Source of the DNA: Candidatus Latescibacterota bacterium
Lineage (GTDB): Bacteria; Latescibacterota; UBA2968; GCA-2709665
Direction of reading: 5' to 3'
Length of the DNA: 48,757 nucleotides
NCBI GenBank assembly: GCA_012270675.1
Contig: JAAXHW010000029.1
Coordinates: forward strand, 1 to 48,757
Shown: in pieces, positions 7,115 through 15,547 of the stretch
Layout: each line of letters starts with the position of its first letter
How positions within the stretch are numbered: position 1 is the stretch's first letter
Translations under genes and position numbers: made by a program
Notes under the pieces: generated by a model
The model's input: only the letters and a program-made list of their open reading frames with translations
The model's database searches: none
Told to the model about the DNA's origin: nothing

Positions 7115-8974
7115 TTACAGCAAATCATAGAGTTCCTCCAACCGGTCCTCCAGCTTCCGCAGCTGTCGACTGAGCTTCTCCCCCCTCTTGTAATCTCGAT
7201 TCCGGTACGCCTCCGCCAGTGCCCGTTCCAGCCTGAGCTTCTCCTCTTCAAACGCCTCAATCTTCTCCTCAATCCCTTCCGGAGCGGTGGAAAGCGGCCG
7301 CACAGTGTTCTTTTTGGCAGCCGGTCGTTTCTTCCTCACAGGCGAAACACGCCCCTGTTCAGCCTTCTTCTTCTCCCAGAAGACTGAGAAATTTCCCGGA
7401 TAGCATACCAGATCGGGATTTCTGACCTCCACGATCCGGTCCACGATCCGGTCCAGAAAGTACCGGTCGTGAGAGATAACCAGCACAGTCCCCTCAAATA
7501 CCTCCAGCGCCTCCTCCACCTGCTCCCTCGACTGGATATCCAGATGGTTGGTCGGCTCATCCAAAAGCAGGAGATTCGCGTCCGACGCCATCAGCCTGGC
7601 CAGCTGAACGCGGCTCTTCTCTCCCCCGCTCAGCGTCTTCACCTTCCTGTCCATATCCTCCCACCGGAAGAGAAATTTGGACAGCACCGCGAAGGCCTGG
7701 TCCTTTGTCAAACCCTTCTCCCGGCGCACCTCCTCCAGAATCGAACGCTCCGGGTTCAGGGTCTCATGTTCCTGGGCGTAATACCCGATCTTCGTCTTCG
7801 GACCGATCCTCAAGACCGGATTCTCCCACGCGCCCTGTTCCAGGATATCCTTGAACAGCGTCGTCTTGCCCGTACCATTGGCGCCCAGCAGGCCGGCGCG
7901 ATCGCCAAAAGAAAGGAGCATATCCACATCCTGAAACAGCACCCGATCTCCGAAAGCCTTCGAATATCCCCTGAGTTCCAGTGTAATCCGGCCGCTCCGT
8001 TCCTCAAAACCGAAGCGGGGATCGATGCGCTTCCGGTCCAGGTCCGGCCGCTCGATCCGGTCCATCCGGTCCAGCATCTTCTGTCTGCTTCGGGCTCGCC
8101 GGAAATTTTTCTCACCGCCCCAGAGTTCAAACCGTTTGATCATCTCCTCCAGCCGCCGGACCTCCTTCTGCTGGTCTTCGTAGGCCGCCTTCTGTTTGAT
8201 CAGATTTCTCAGCTTCTCGGCCCGGTACGTGGAATAATTGCCCCAATAGGCCGCGGCCTTCCGGTCCTCCAGTTCCAGAATACGCTCCACGGTCCGATCG
8301 AGCAGGTACCGGTCGTGTGAGACCAGAATCGTGGTCTTGCCGTAATTCCGGATAAAACCCTCCAGCCACGCCAGCCCCTCGAAATCCAGGTGATTTCCCG
8401 GCTCATCCAAAAGCAGAATATCCGGCTCCTCCAGAAGCATCCTGGCCAGAGCCACAACATTCTTCTCTCCCCCGCTGAGCGACCCGATCCGCCGGTCCCG
8501 CATCCCGGAAATCCCCAGCCCTTCCAGCACCGCCTCGATCCGCTGCTCGTACGTATATCCCCCCAGGCGCTCGAACGCTTCCACGAGCCGGCCGTACCGC
8601 CCCATGGCCTCCTGAAGACGGTCCTCATCCGGAGCCGTTCCGGAATTGCCCATCTCGGCTTCGAGATCCTTGAGTTCCGCTTCCAGCTTCCTGACCGCGC
8701 CGAAAACATCCAGGACCTCCTCATAAACCGTATGCCCCTCCCGATACGTCAGATGCTGGGCGAGGTAACCGATTCTGAGCCCCTTCGGTTTTGTAATCGT
8801 CCCCCCGGTAACCCCCTCGACCCCGACAATCATCTTTAAAAGCGTGGACTTCCCCGAGCCATTCTCCCCGATCAACCCCACCCTCTCTCCCTGGTTGACC
8901 TTAAAGGAAACGCCCTCCAGGATCGTATTGGCCCCAAAGGCCTTTGTCAGATTGTTCACTTCCAGAACCGTCAT
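7115..8974 (-). CDS. ABC-F family ATPase (Uup/EttA-like)
   Basis: The protein has two ATP-binding cassettes and no membrane segments, as in ribosome-associated ABC-F proteins. Cassette 1 has Walker A GENGSGKST, signature LSGGEKN and Walker B ILLLDEPGNHLD (Gly where Thr is usual). Cassette 2 has GANGTGKTT, LSGGEKS and LLLLDEPTNHLD. Between them lies the charged P-site tRNA interaction motif linker. The C terminus is a coiled coil (about 555-619) like that of Uup. ABC-F proteins act on the ribosome E site in translation or antibiotic protection. The start is ambiguous: ATG 8983, GTG 8980 and ATG 8974 are in frame behind AAAAGGA; 8974 has the more usual spacing. The leader carries two terminator-like hairpins (8998-9032 and 9045-9080), which suggests attenuation. 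Confidence 0.9.
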   Translation of the reverse strand: MTVLEVNNLTKAFGANTILEGVSFKVNQGERVGLIGENGSGKSTLLKMIVGVEGVTGGTITKPKGLRIGYLAQHLTYREGHTVYEEVLDVFGAVRKLEAELKDLEAEMGNSGTAPDEDRLQEAMGRYGRLVEAFERLGGYTYEQRIEAVLEGLGISGMRDRRIGSLSGGEKNVVALARMLLEEPDILLLDEPGNHLDFEGLAWLEGFIRNYGKTTILVSHDRYLLDRTVERILELEDRKAAAYWGNYSTYRAEKLRNLIKQKAAYEDQQKEVRRLEEMIKRFELWGGEKNFRRARSRQKMLDRMDRIERPDLDRKRIDPRFGFEERSGRITLELRGYSKAFGDRVLFQDVDMLLSFGDRAGLLGANGTGKTTLFKDILEQGAWENPVLRIGPKTKIGYYAQEHETLNPERSILEEVRREKGLTKDQAFAVLSKFLFRWEDMDRKVKTLSGGEKSRVQLARLMASDANLLLLDEPTNHLDIQSREQVEEALEVFEGTVLVISHDRYFLDRIVDRIVEVRNPDLVCYPGNFSVFWEKKKAEQGRVSPVRKKRPAAKKNTVRPLSTAPEGIEEKIEAFEEEKLRLERALAEAYRNRDYKRGEKLSRQLRKLEDRLEELYDLL

Positions 8975-8997
8975 CGTCACCATATCCTTTTAACCGT

Positions 8998-9032
8998 AAA
9001 AAACCGCGCGTATTCAGACGGAATACCCACGG
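8998..9032 (-). terminator. Leader terminator-like hairpin, proximal to the ABC-F gene
   Basis: On the minus strand CCGTGGGTATTC (9032-9021) pairs with GAATACGCGCGG (9015-9004) with one mismatch and one G-T pair. Six T follow (9003-8998), only 8 nt before the Shine-Dalgarno region of the ABC-F gene. It lies inside the mRNA leader, so it can act as an attenuator. Confidence 0.55.
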
Positions 9033-9044
9033 TTTCAAAGCCGA

Positions 9045-9080
9045 AAAACAAAAAGGCCGCGAGACGCATCCTCACGGCCT
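9045..9080 (-). terminator. Leader terminator-like hairpin, distal to the ABC-F gene
   Basis: On the minus strand AGGCCGTGAG (9080-9071) pairs with CTCGCGGCCT (9063-9054), 9 Watson-Crick pairs plus one G-T, followed by TTTTTGTTTTT. A TACAAT box lies just upstream at 9091-9086, so transcription would begin almost at the hairpin. No convincing minus-strand gene lies upstream that this could terminate. Confidence 0.6.
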
Positions 9081-9482
9081 AACTTATTGTAAAAAATTCA
9101 GATATGGCAACTTAAGGATCCGACTCCTTGAACCGCATGGGCACACTTCTCCCCTCCAGGGCCGAATGAACCGCTGTTACGCCAAATGCAAAGCCGAAAA
9201 GAGACACCATGCTGAGAGAGGCAAAAGAGACCTCCACCCTCACAGAGCCTCCTGACGGCAACAGCGCTTGTGGATCTTGCAGAATCAAGGAAAATACCCT
9301 TTCGAAAAGTTTAAAGCATCCACAACCGGAAAGATAAACTTTGACTCCTGTGGAGTCAAGAAAAAAACAGGCATGCGCAACGCGCAAGTCTGATTCGGAT
9401 ACGCATCGTGCGATCTCCTTTCTTCGACCGTTTACAGGCGGCAACTTTTATCCCAAAGGTTTGATTTTTTTAGAATAATCTA

Positions 9483-9511
9483 TTGCCACCGGGCGGAGAA
9501 TTTCATAAATT
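9483..9511 (+). promoter_or_regulatory. Putative promoter of a small RNA
   Basis: TTGCCA (9483-9488) and TAAATT (9506-9511) are 17 bp apart on the plus strand. No open reading frame follows; instead two hairpins and a terminator do. The rest of the 9112-9480 gap shows no feature I can support. Confidence 0.4.
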
Positions 9512-9517
9512 GGTTGT

Positions 9518-9597
9518 GAACACACCGTTTTTACCTGTCGGTGTGATTCGGAGCCCTCGCGTCGTCCCGCCAACGACTCGCGCGAGGGCCTTTCTTT
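9518..9597 (+). ncRNA. Candidate small structured RNA with its own terminator
   Basis: Downstream of the putative promoter at 9483-9511, hairpin 1 pairs CACACCG (9521-9527) with CGGTGTG (9539-9545). Hairpin 2 pairs GCCCTCGCG (9553-9561) with CGCGAGGGC (9581-9589), extended by TCGT/ACGA across a 4-nt bulge, and ends in CTTTCTTT. The predicted RNA is about 80 nt with no reading frame. It faces the end of the transglutaminase-like gene at 9634. The orientation of the T-tract rules out a simple terminator for that gene. No known RNA family is recognised. Confidence 0.4.
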
Positions 9598-9633
9598 ATG
9601 AACCCTCTCACGCGTCTCGCCTCCCGCGCGGAA

Positions 9634-11718
9634 TCAGACCGCCACGGCCACACTGCTGATAATCCCCTCCACCCCGGCACTGTTGCGAGACCGCACCTGA
9701 AGGGTATTCAGCCCCTCGTGCAGCGGCCAGCCGAAATGCTCCGGCCGCTCCTCCCAGACCCCTTCGTCCACCCTGGCCAGATAACCCACAAACCCGGGCG
9801 TATCCGTCTCCAGATAGACCTCCAGCGCTCCGGGATCTTCGCCCTGCTCGATGGTATACCGCGCCTGGTTCAGCGTCGGATAAAAATCCGCCCGCCTGTT
9901 GGTATGGTGGCTGAAATGCAGCAGCGGCGGCACCTGATCGTCTGCCCAGTTGAGGTACCCGTTCCACGCCCAGACCTCCGTCCCCTGACTCACCGGCAAC
10001 GGGCGCGCCTGACTGAAGGTATTGGTGCGCGGCACCATGCGGAAGTGGCAGAACGAGCGGAACAGGAAAAACGCGCCCTCTTCAGTAGAGTACGCATAAT
10101 TGCCCTCGCGGAAAGCGATGGGCAGGTCCGCCACCAGCGCGTCCAGGTCCTGCCGGAAGAGATAGGGCCGGTCCCAGCGCTCGACCTGCTCCAGCCTGTC
10201 CGCCAGCACCTGGTGGATCTCCAGCGTGTCCAGCGGCACCCGCGTGGCCGGATCGTACCAGTAATAGTCTCTGGTCGCATCCAAATGCACCCACTTCCGA
10301 TAATCGTTGGACCACACCTCGGCAATCTCGTGACCGGTCATCCCTTCGCTGTGGAAGTTCACGTGCCGGGCCGGAATCCCCATGCTCAAACAGGCGGCCA
10401 CCAGCACCACATTGGGATACAGACACATCTTATCCCGACGTCGCTGTCCGTACTCGTTCATCCGCACCGCCCCCTGTTCATCGCACTCCAGCCTCAACCA
10501 GTCCACAACATTCCAGGGAAAGTGGGCGCAGTCTCCCAGCGGGACAGTGTACGCCCACGCCATCAACCGCTCAATCTTCTCAAACTCGGTCTGTGCGCCC
10601 GCCACCACCGCCTCCAGCTCAAACCGTTCCCGAAGCTCTCGCAGCATCTCGCACCCGTAGTCCTCGTGGACAAATTCATAAGACGGACGAAGAATCCGGG
10701 CGTTCTGCGCCTTCACAATACGCAGTGGAGCGCTCACCTCGTCCACAACCTCAGCATCCAGACGCACACCCTTCAACAGCGGCGTCCGCAATCCATCCCC
10801 GGTGGAGAACCCGGCCTTCCACTGCACATAGCGCCCTGCGATCTCTTCTACGGGCTGCCCGGAGTCACACGGCGCCCACGCCCCCCAGTGCTCCGCGTCG
10901 TAAACCGACCGTGCTCCGGTGCGGACCTGAAACCGAATCTCAGTCCCCGCCGGCATCTCGGTGTCCCGGTCAAAACGCAGCGCCTTCAGGCGGCGTCTGC
11001 GCTTCACAGCCGTGTCCTCTTCACCGGCGGCGTCGATAATCGCGGAAACCACCTCCCCATTTTCCCGAAACTCGTCCAGGGCCAGGCGCACCACGTATTC
11101 ACCCCGCTCCGGCGCCCACGCTTCGTCCCGGCTGACACTGCTGGTCTTCGGCAGCACCACCGGGTCGGGCATCCCCTTTTCGAAATCTCGATAATCCGCC
11201 ACCATCAAGCTCCACCCGAGGCGACCGTCAACAGCCTGTATCGTAATCTCATTGTCCCCCTCCCTCAGGGCCTCCGGCGGGACCTCCACGTAGTACCACC
11301 GGCTCCAGCTCCACGCCCCTTCATCCGACACCAGCTCCCAGTACTGCCGGGCCTCCGGCGTGGCAACAGGCGAAGGCTGCCGCAGAACCTCCTGCCCGTT
11401 CACCGCAAACCTCAGGGTCGCCTCGTGCCCCTTCCGCTCCCGTCCGATAAACGCGACCTGCACCCCTCCAACGGGCCGGCTGTCCAATCGAAGCACCTTG
11501 CGCAGCACCATCGATCCGGAAACCTCGATAAACGGCTCCCTGCCTTCTGCGTCCGAACGCCCGGCGCCGGGACTGTCGTTCTCCACCACAGCCCCGCGAA
11601 AAAGGTGAATCCCCTCCTCCGCGTCACCCATCCACAGATCGCGGACCTTCGAGGTCCTGTAAATCTCAGCAGCCGTTAGAACCGTACTGATCTTTTTCAC
11701 TTCCGCTGGCACAGCCAT
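9634..11718 (-). CDS. Transglutaminase-like domain protein
   Basis: This 694-residue protein has an N-terminal beta-rich region (about 1-330) with carbohydrate-binding-like segments and a transglutaminase-like core (about 340-560). The core shows the Cys-His-Asp set of the superfamily: Cys in KMCLYPNVVLVAACLSMGIP, His in GHEIAEVW and Asp in VHLDATRDYYW. A beta-rich tail follows. There is no signal peptide, so it appears cytoplasmic. The C-terminal half of the protein at 40843-42081 is a shorter relative with the same N-terminal plan. GGGAGGGAG lies directly before the ATG. It is the last gene of the six-gene operon starting at 18079, 77 bp after the DegT gene. The reaction may be peptidase or amidase rather than cross-linking. 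Confidence 0.75.
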   Translation of the reverse strand: MAVPAEVKKISTVLTAAEIYRTSKVRDLWMGDAEEGIHLFRGAVVENDSPGAGRSDAEGREPFIEVSGSMVLRKVLRLDSRPVGGVQVAFIGRERKGHEATLRFAVNGQEVLRQPSPVATPEARQYWELVSDEGAWSWSRWYYVEVPPEALREGDNEITIQAVDGRLGWSLMVADYRDFEKGMPDPVVLPKTSSVSRDEAWAPERGEYVVRLALDEFRENGEVVSAIIDAAGEEDTAVKRRRRLKALRFDRDTEMPAGTEIRFQVRTGARSVYDAEHWGAWAPCDSGQPVEEIAGRYVQWKAGFSTGDGLRTPLLKGVRLDAEVVDEVSAPLRIVKAQNARILRPSYEFVHEDYGCEMLRELRERFELEAVVAGAQTEFEKIERLMAWAYTVPLGDCAHFPWNVVDWLRLECDEQGAVRMNEYGQRRRDKMCLYPNVVLVAACLSMGIPARHVNFHSEGMTGHEIAEVWSNDYRKWVHLDATRDYYWYDPATRVPLDTLEIHQVLADRLEQVERWDRPYLFRQDLDALVADLPIAFREGNYAYSTEEGAFFLFRSFCHFRMVPRTNTFSQARPLPVSQGTEVWAWNGYLNWADDQVPPLLHFSHHTNRRADFYPTLNQARYTIEQGEDPGALEVYLETDTPGFVGYLARVDEGVWEERPEHFGWPLHEGLNTLQVRSRNSAGVEGIISSVAVAV

Positions 11719-11771
11719 CTCCCTCCCTTTGGGGTGCCCCTAACCTGCCGACTCCTCCGGTTTGGTGCGGG

Positions 11772-11793
11772 GGGGCGGTTCGCGAACCGCCCC
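11772..11793. repeat. Perfect 22-bp palindrome between operon genes
   Basis: The sequence GGGGCGGTTCG followed by its exact complement CGAACCGCCCC lies between the DegT gene and the transglutaminase-like gene. No T-tract follows on the minus strand, so it may be a REP-type repeat, an mRNA-stabilising stem or a weak processing site. Confidence 0.55.
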
Positions 11794-11795
11794 TA

Positions 11796-13034
11796 CTATT
11801 TCAAATACGCCTGCTCCACCTTCTCCAGCGCCCTGACCACATCCTCTACCTCCTGCGGCCCGTAGTTTTCGTGTATCGACATCGTAAAATGGGTCTCGGC
11901 GGCTTCCACCGCATTGGGACAGGGAAACGTTGCATCGCGGTCTCCCCGGTACGCCGGCAGCCCCCAGGGATAGTCGCTGTTTCCAAACACCTTGCGTTCA
12001 CGGAACCAGGTCGCTTCCGAAGGGATATGGCGATAGGAGACGCTTACCGGGATACCTTCGGCTGCTACGGCCTTTGCGAACCCGTCCTTATCCACCGTCA
12101 GCTTCGAGGCATCCACGTGAAACCGCATGAACCAGTAGACCGACTCCGTATTCGGCACCTGCCGTCCGATAGAAACCGCCTGCAGGTGGGCAATCCCCTC
12201 CCCGATCTCCTGTGCCGCCTTCCGGCGCCGCTGTGTAATTCCCCCCAGCTTGCGCAGCTGCACCCGCCCCACCGCAGCGGCCAGATCGTTGCCGTTCAGA
12301 TTCAGGCTGGCCCTCACGTTGCTGTCCGCGTCCCCTTCAAGGTTAAAGGGCTTTCCCCGGTCGGAAAACCGTTTAACCCGCCAGTAGAGATCCTCATCTC
12401 TGGTAAACACCACCCCTCCCTGAGCGCCCGTGGCGTGGTGTTTGCCGCTCATCGTTGAAAAAACGCCCAGCGTCCCCAGCGATCCCACCGTCTGGCCCCT
12501 GTACGTTGCGCCGTGGGCCTGGGCGCAGTCCTCAATCACCGGCAGCCCCCGGCCCCCGGCCAGTTCCAGGATCGGATGCATATCCGCCGGCTCGCCCGCA
12601 ATATGCGCCACAACAACCGCGCGGGTACAGGGGGTCAACACCGCCTCGATCTGCTCCACACCTGCATTAAACGTACCCGGTTCGGCATCGGCCACCACCG
12701 GCACCAGATTCAGCAGCGCAACAGGCATCGCACCCCCCGGATCGGTAATGGGCGGGACCACCACCTCGCCGGGCACCTCCAGCTCCAGAGCGTGCAACGC
12801 TACAAAAAGCGCCGACGTACCCGAATTGACCAGGTCCGCATATCCTCCCCCCATAAAATCCCCGAAATCGCGTTCGTAAGCCTGTTCTTCCGGCCCTCCA
12901 TAGCCGAAGGCATCCCCGCTCTTGATGCTCTCATCAAACAGGGCCAGAACGGCCTGCTTCTCCTCCTCGCCAAAAAGGCGCCGTCCTGGAAACGGGGTCG
13001 AACGCACTTTCTCCCCCCCATCGATTGCCAGCAT
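11796..13034 (-). CDS. DegT/DnrJ/EryC1/StrS family PLP-dependent aminotransferase
   Basis: The 412-residue protein is a fold-type I PLP enzyme of the sugar aminotransferase family. VNSGTSAL binds the PLP phosphate, Asp169 in VIEDCAQAHGA contacts the pyridine nitrogen, and Lys198 in STMSGKHHATGAQGG is the Schiff-base lysine. ATG 13034 is chosen because AGAGGAGGAGGAT lies just before it; 23 codons further upstream are in frame but lack support. Family members transfer an amino group to keto-sugars or carry out dehydrations. In this operon it sits with a Gfo/Idh dehydrogenase, the usual partner that makes the keto group. The substrate is unknown. Confidence 0.9.
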   Translation of the reverse strand: MLAIDGGEKVRSTPFPGRRLFGEEEKQAVLALFDESIKSGDAFGYGGPEEQAYERDFGDFMGGGYADLVNSGTSALFVALHALELEVPGEVVVPPITDPGGAMPVALLNLVPVVADAEPGTFNAGVEQIEAVLTPCTRAVVVAHIAGEPADMHPILELAGGRGLPVIEDCAQAHGATYRGQTVGSLGTLGVFSTMSGKHHATGAQGGVVFTRDEDLYWRVKRFSDRGKPFNLEGDADSNVRASLNLNGNDLAAAVGRVQLRKLGGITQRRRKAAQEIGEGIAHLQAVSIGRQVPNTESVYWFMRFHVDASKLTVDKDGFAKAVAAEGIPVSVSYRHIPSEATWFRERKVFGNSDYPWGLPAYRGDRDATFPCPNAVEAAETHFTMSIHENYGPQEVEDVVRALEKVEQAYLK

Positions 13035-13141
13035 TGGATATCCTCCTCCTCTCATAAATACGCAAAAGCAACCACCCGTGATGCATACCGTCCCGAAGCG
13101 CACGCCTCGGGCTCACAGGAGCGTCTCTGCAGTGAATATTC

Positions 13142-14479
13142 CTACCCCTCCTCAAGCTGTCTCGCCAGCCCCAGAAAACCCTGCCGCGCCGTCTCATTGA
13201 TCCCCGCAACAAACGGTCCCGGACCGGTCTTATTGAACGTATTCGACCGGATCACCTCGTATCCCCCCTCCGGGATGATCTCATCCGTCGGCATGTACCC
13301 CCTGCCGTCCTGGCAGTACCCCCAGGCGATGAGACGCTCATCCTCCAGCCAGTCCCTCAAACACCCCAGCCACTCGGCCAACACCTCACCGGACAGCCAG
13401 GCGATGCGGTGCTCGCGTGTCAGACGCACCAGCCCAATTCCCCAGGGCACCACCTGAACCGGAGACAGGCCCGACCGAAAGCGATTTGTCCAGTACCGAC
13501 CCAGGTTGCGGCTCATTTCGTCCCCGCTTTCGGCCAGCGACTGCCAGTGCTCCAGCGGAAGAATCCTGTTCCGGTCCCGCCGGGCCAGAGCAAATCCGGC
13601 CGCTGCCGCAAGGTCGAGTTCCAGCGTTTCGCCCTCCCTGTTGAGCGCGTCGATCACATCCCCCGCAAGGTCCTCGCCCACCGCAACGGGGTCCTCGGGC
13701 GTCGATTTCCGAAATCTGCCCGCCTCCGGGTCGGCCAGCAACCGCGGCCGAACGTTCCCCGCCAGCCCCTGGATAAACTGGGTGTGCGTCCCCTGGCCGA
13801 GTGCCTCCTCAAGCCGGCCGCGGCACACACCGGGATAATCCGCCGAAATGCCGTCATACGCGAACCCGTACACAATCACCGGATGGCAGCCGTAACAGAA
13901 CACAACACAGCGATCCCCTCCGGCCTTCGCAGCAATATCCAGCACCCACAGGTCCGGGTTGTACACCCCGTCGGGATTGGGATTCATCTCCATCTCCCCC
14001 GCCTGATTGCGCCTGCGGCGGTTGATCCCGATATCCGATTGCCCCTGGTGCAGCCGAACCGTGACCGGCTGCAGGTTTTCAACGGCCTCACACGCCATCC
14101 GCACGGTCCCGGGAATAAGCCCGGCCTCATAGACTTGCAGCGCCTCCGGTTTGGGCGTCTCGGTGGCGTAGCCCTCAAACCCTGTCATCGGCCCGCTGTG
14201 CGTGTGTGAGAAGTTCAGAATGATCGCCTCGTATGGAATGCCGGTCATCGCCGCCAGCTCATACCGGAACATACTCGACATGGAGTACGACAGGCCGATC
14301 ATATCCATCGAAACCCACAGCGTGCGCCGCCCCCCGTGGTCCTCCAGGACCAGGGCCTGAGCGATCAGCGGATCCAGTACCGAAGCGCCGGGCGTAAACT
14401 GCGGTCCCCTCCCGCCCATGGGCAGACCCGGAGGAGGGGTAATCTCAATCTCGGCCCAGCCTGCTCTTGCCGTATTCAT
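13142..14479 (-). CDS. Neutral/alkaline ceramidase-like hydrolase
   Basis: The 445-residue protein starts AGWAEIEITPPPGLPMGGRG, the hallmark of the neutral ceramidase N-terminal domain. It carries NFSHTHSGP, which supplies a zinc-binding His in the family. The segment QGLAGNVRP aligns with the ceramidase NxGDVSPN motif, but the nucleophilic Ser is replaced by Arg, and there is no signal peptide or C-terminal immunoglobulin-like domain. True ceramidase activity is therefore unlikely; it may be another metal-dependent amide hydrolase. Neighbours are 62 bp (ornithine cyclodeaminase-like) and 107 bp (DegT) away on the same strand. Confidence 0.75.
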   Translation of the reverse strand: MNTARAGWAEIEITPPPGLPMGGRGPQFTPGASVLDPLIAQALVLEDHGGRRTLWVSMDMIGLSYSMSSMFRYELAAMTGIPYEAIILNFSHTHSGPMTGFEGYATETPKPEALQVYEAGLIPGTVRMACEAVENLQPVTVRLHQGQSDIGINRRRRNQAGEMEMNPNPDGVYNPDLWVLDIAAKAGGDRCVVFCYGCHPVIVYGFAYDGISADYPGVCRGRLEEALGQGTHTQFIQGLAGNVRPRLLADPEAGRFRKSTPEDPVAVGEDLAGDVIDALNREGETLELDLAAAAGFALARRDRNRILPLEHWQSLAESGDEMSRNLGRYWTNRFRSGLSPVQVVPWGIGLVRLTREHRIAWLSGEVLAEWLGCLRDWLEDERLIAWGYCQDGRGYMPTDEIIPEGGYEVIRSNTFNKTGPGPFVAGINETARQGFLGLARQLEEG

Positions 14480-14541
14480 CGTATGTCTCCGTAAAACCGA
14501 CCCATCTCTCTTTGGGTCGCATCAGGTTGGACAGGGGTCCC

Positions 14542-15516
14542 TCACAGTGGAAGCTCCGTTCCGATCCCCCGTTCCACGGCCGCCCGGTAAATCCGGATAG
14601 CCGTGGCCATATCTTCTAAGGCAATCCCCAGATTGATGCTGAAAATGCGCTCCTGGTCCGACTCGCGCCCCGGCTTCTTCCCAGCAGCGATCTCGCCCAG
14701 GTCCGCGTACGGCTCGGGCGTCTCCTGAAAATATCCCTCCTGCCGGTAATACGCCATCTGTGCGAGATCATCTGTGGCGATCTTGTCCCCTTCGTCAAAC
14801 GCCGCTCCCTGCCAGTATGCGTCAAAATCCACCGGACTGGCGAACGCCCCTTCGGCCAGCCAGCCGGGTTCGATCGGCGGCGTGGGATGCTTCAGAACCG
14901 GGCCGCTGGTCACCACCATATCCAGACCCTTCACCGCCTCCTGCAGGTTCTTCACCGGCTCGATGTCAACCTGGAGTTTCTCCCCCATCTCCCTGGCATA
15001 GCGCGCCGCAATCTCCGGATAGATATCGTAGGCTTTTACCTTTTGAATCTCAAAAAGGCAGCCCAGCGCTTCCAGGTTGCCCCTGCCCTGCACCCCACAG
15101 GCGATAATCCCCACGCTCGAACTCTCCTTTCGGGCAAGGTACCTGGCGGCAATCGCCGTCGCAGCGCCCGTGCGCATGGCCGTAATCCACATCGCGTCCA
15201 TCACCGCGATCGGCACGCCCGTCTCCGGGTCATTCAGCACCAGCAGTCCGGTAATATAGGGCAGTCCCTTCTGCTGATTTCCGGGATACCCGGAAATCCA
15301 CTTGATGCCGGCCGCTTCAAGGCTTGGAATATAGGCCGGCATTGCATGGATAAACGCATCCGGCCGCGTGTGAATCCCCGGCTTGGGCGGCATTTCGACC
15401 GTACCTGCCCCCTTCTCCCTGAACATCCGGTCGAGGGCCTCGATAATATCATCCATGGTCAAATTGATCTCTTCCACATCTTTCCTGGAAAGATACAGCA
15501 CCCTGTCAGCCTCCAT
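14542..15516 (-). CDS. Ornithine cyclodeaminase/mu-crystallin family protein
   Basis: This 324-residue NAD(P)-binding protein has the family's N-terminal substrate region (MPPKPGIHTRPDAFIHAMPA, GIKWISGYPGN), the conserved MDAMWITAMRTGA helix and a Rossmann fold starting at IIACGVQGRGNLEAL. Members include ornithine cyclodeaminase, alanine dehydrogenase and imine or ketimine reductases; the exact reaction cannot be read from sequence. The ATG at 15516 has AGGAGG 8 nt upstream; a GTG one codon earlier is also possible. The short 31-bp gap from the M81 gene indicates co-transcription. Confidence 0.85.
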   Translation of the reverse strand: MEADRVLYLSRKDVEEINLTMDDIIEALDRMFREKGAGTVEMPPKPGIHTRPDAFIHAMPAYIPSLEAAGIKWISGYPGNQQKGLPYITGLLVLNDPETGVPIAVMDAMWITAMRTGAATAIAARYLARKESSSVGIIACGVQGRGNLEALGCLFEIQKVKAYDIYPEIAARYAREMGEKLQVDIEPVKNLQEAVKGLDMVVTSGPVLKHPTPPIEPGWLAEGAFASPVDFDAYWQGAAFDEGDKIATDDLAQMAYYRQEGYFQETPEPYADLGEIAAGKKPGRESDQERIFSINLGIALEDMATAIRIYRAAVERGIGTELPL

Positions 15517-15547
15517 CACTTCTCCCTCCTCATCGACGGACCAGGCA

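Noticed and set aside
7115-8974. The ABC-F gene as the missing ATPase for the two ABC-2 permeases
   Set aside because: It has two cassettes, a translation-type linker and a C-terminal coiled coil as in ribosome-acting ABC-F proteins, and it lies on the opposite strand.
9112-9444. A 110-codon minus-strand frame upstream of the ABC-F leader
   Set aside because: It has no ribosome-binding site, no domain and a mixed composition; a hydrophobic stretch alone is too weak to call a gene.
9598-11679. A 693-codon plus-strand open frame antisense to the transglutaminase-like gene
   Set aside because: It is rich in Arg, Pro and His with no domain motifs, as expected for the opposite strand of a GC-rich gene; the minus-strand frame has a clear catalytic core and a good ribosome-binding site.
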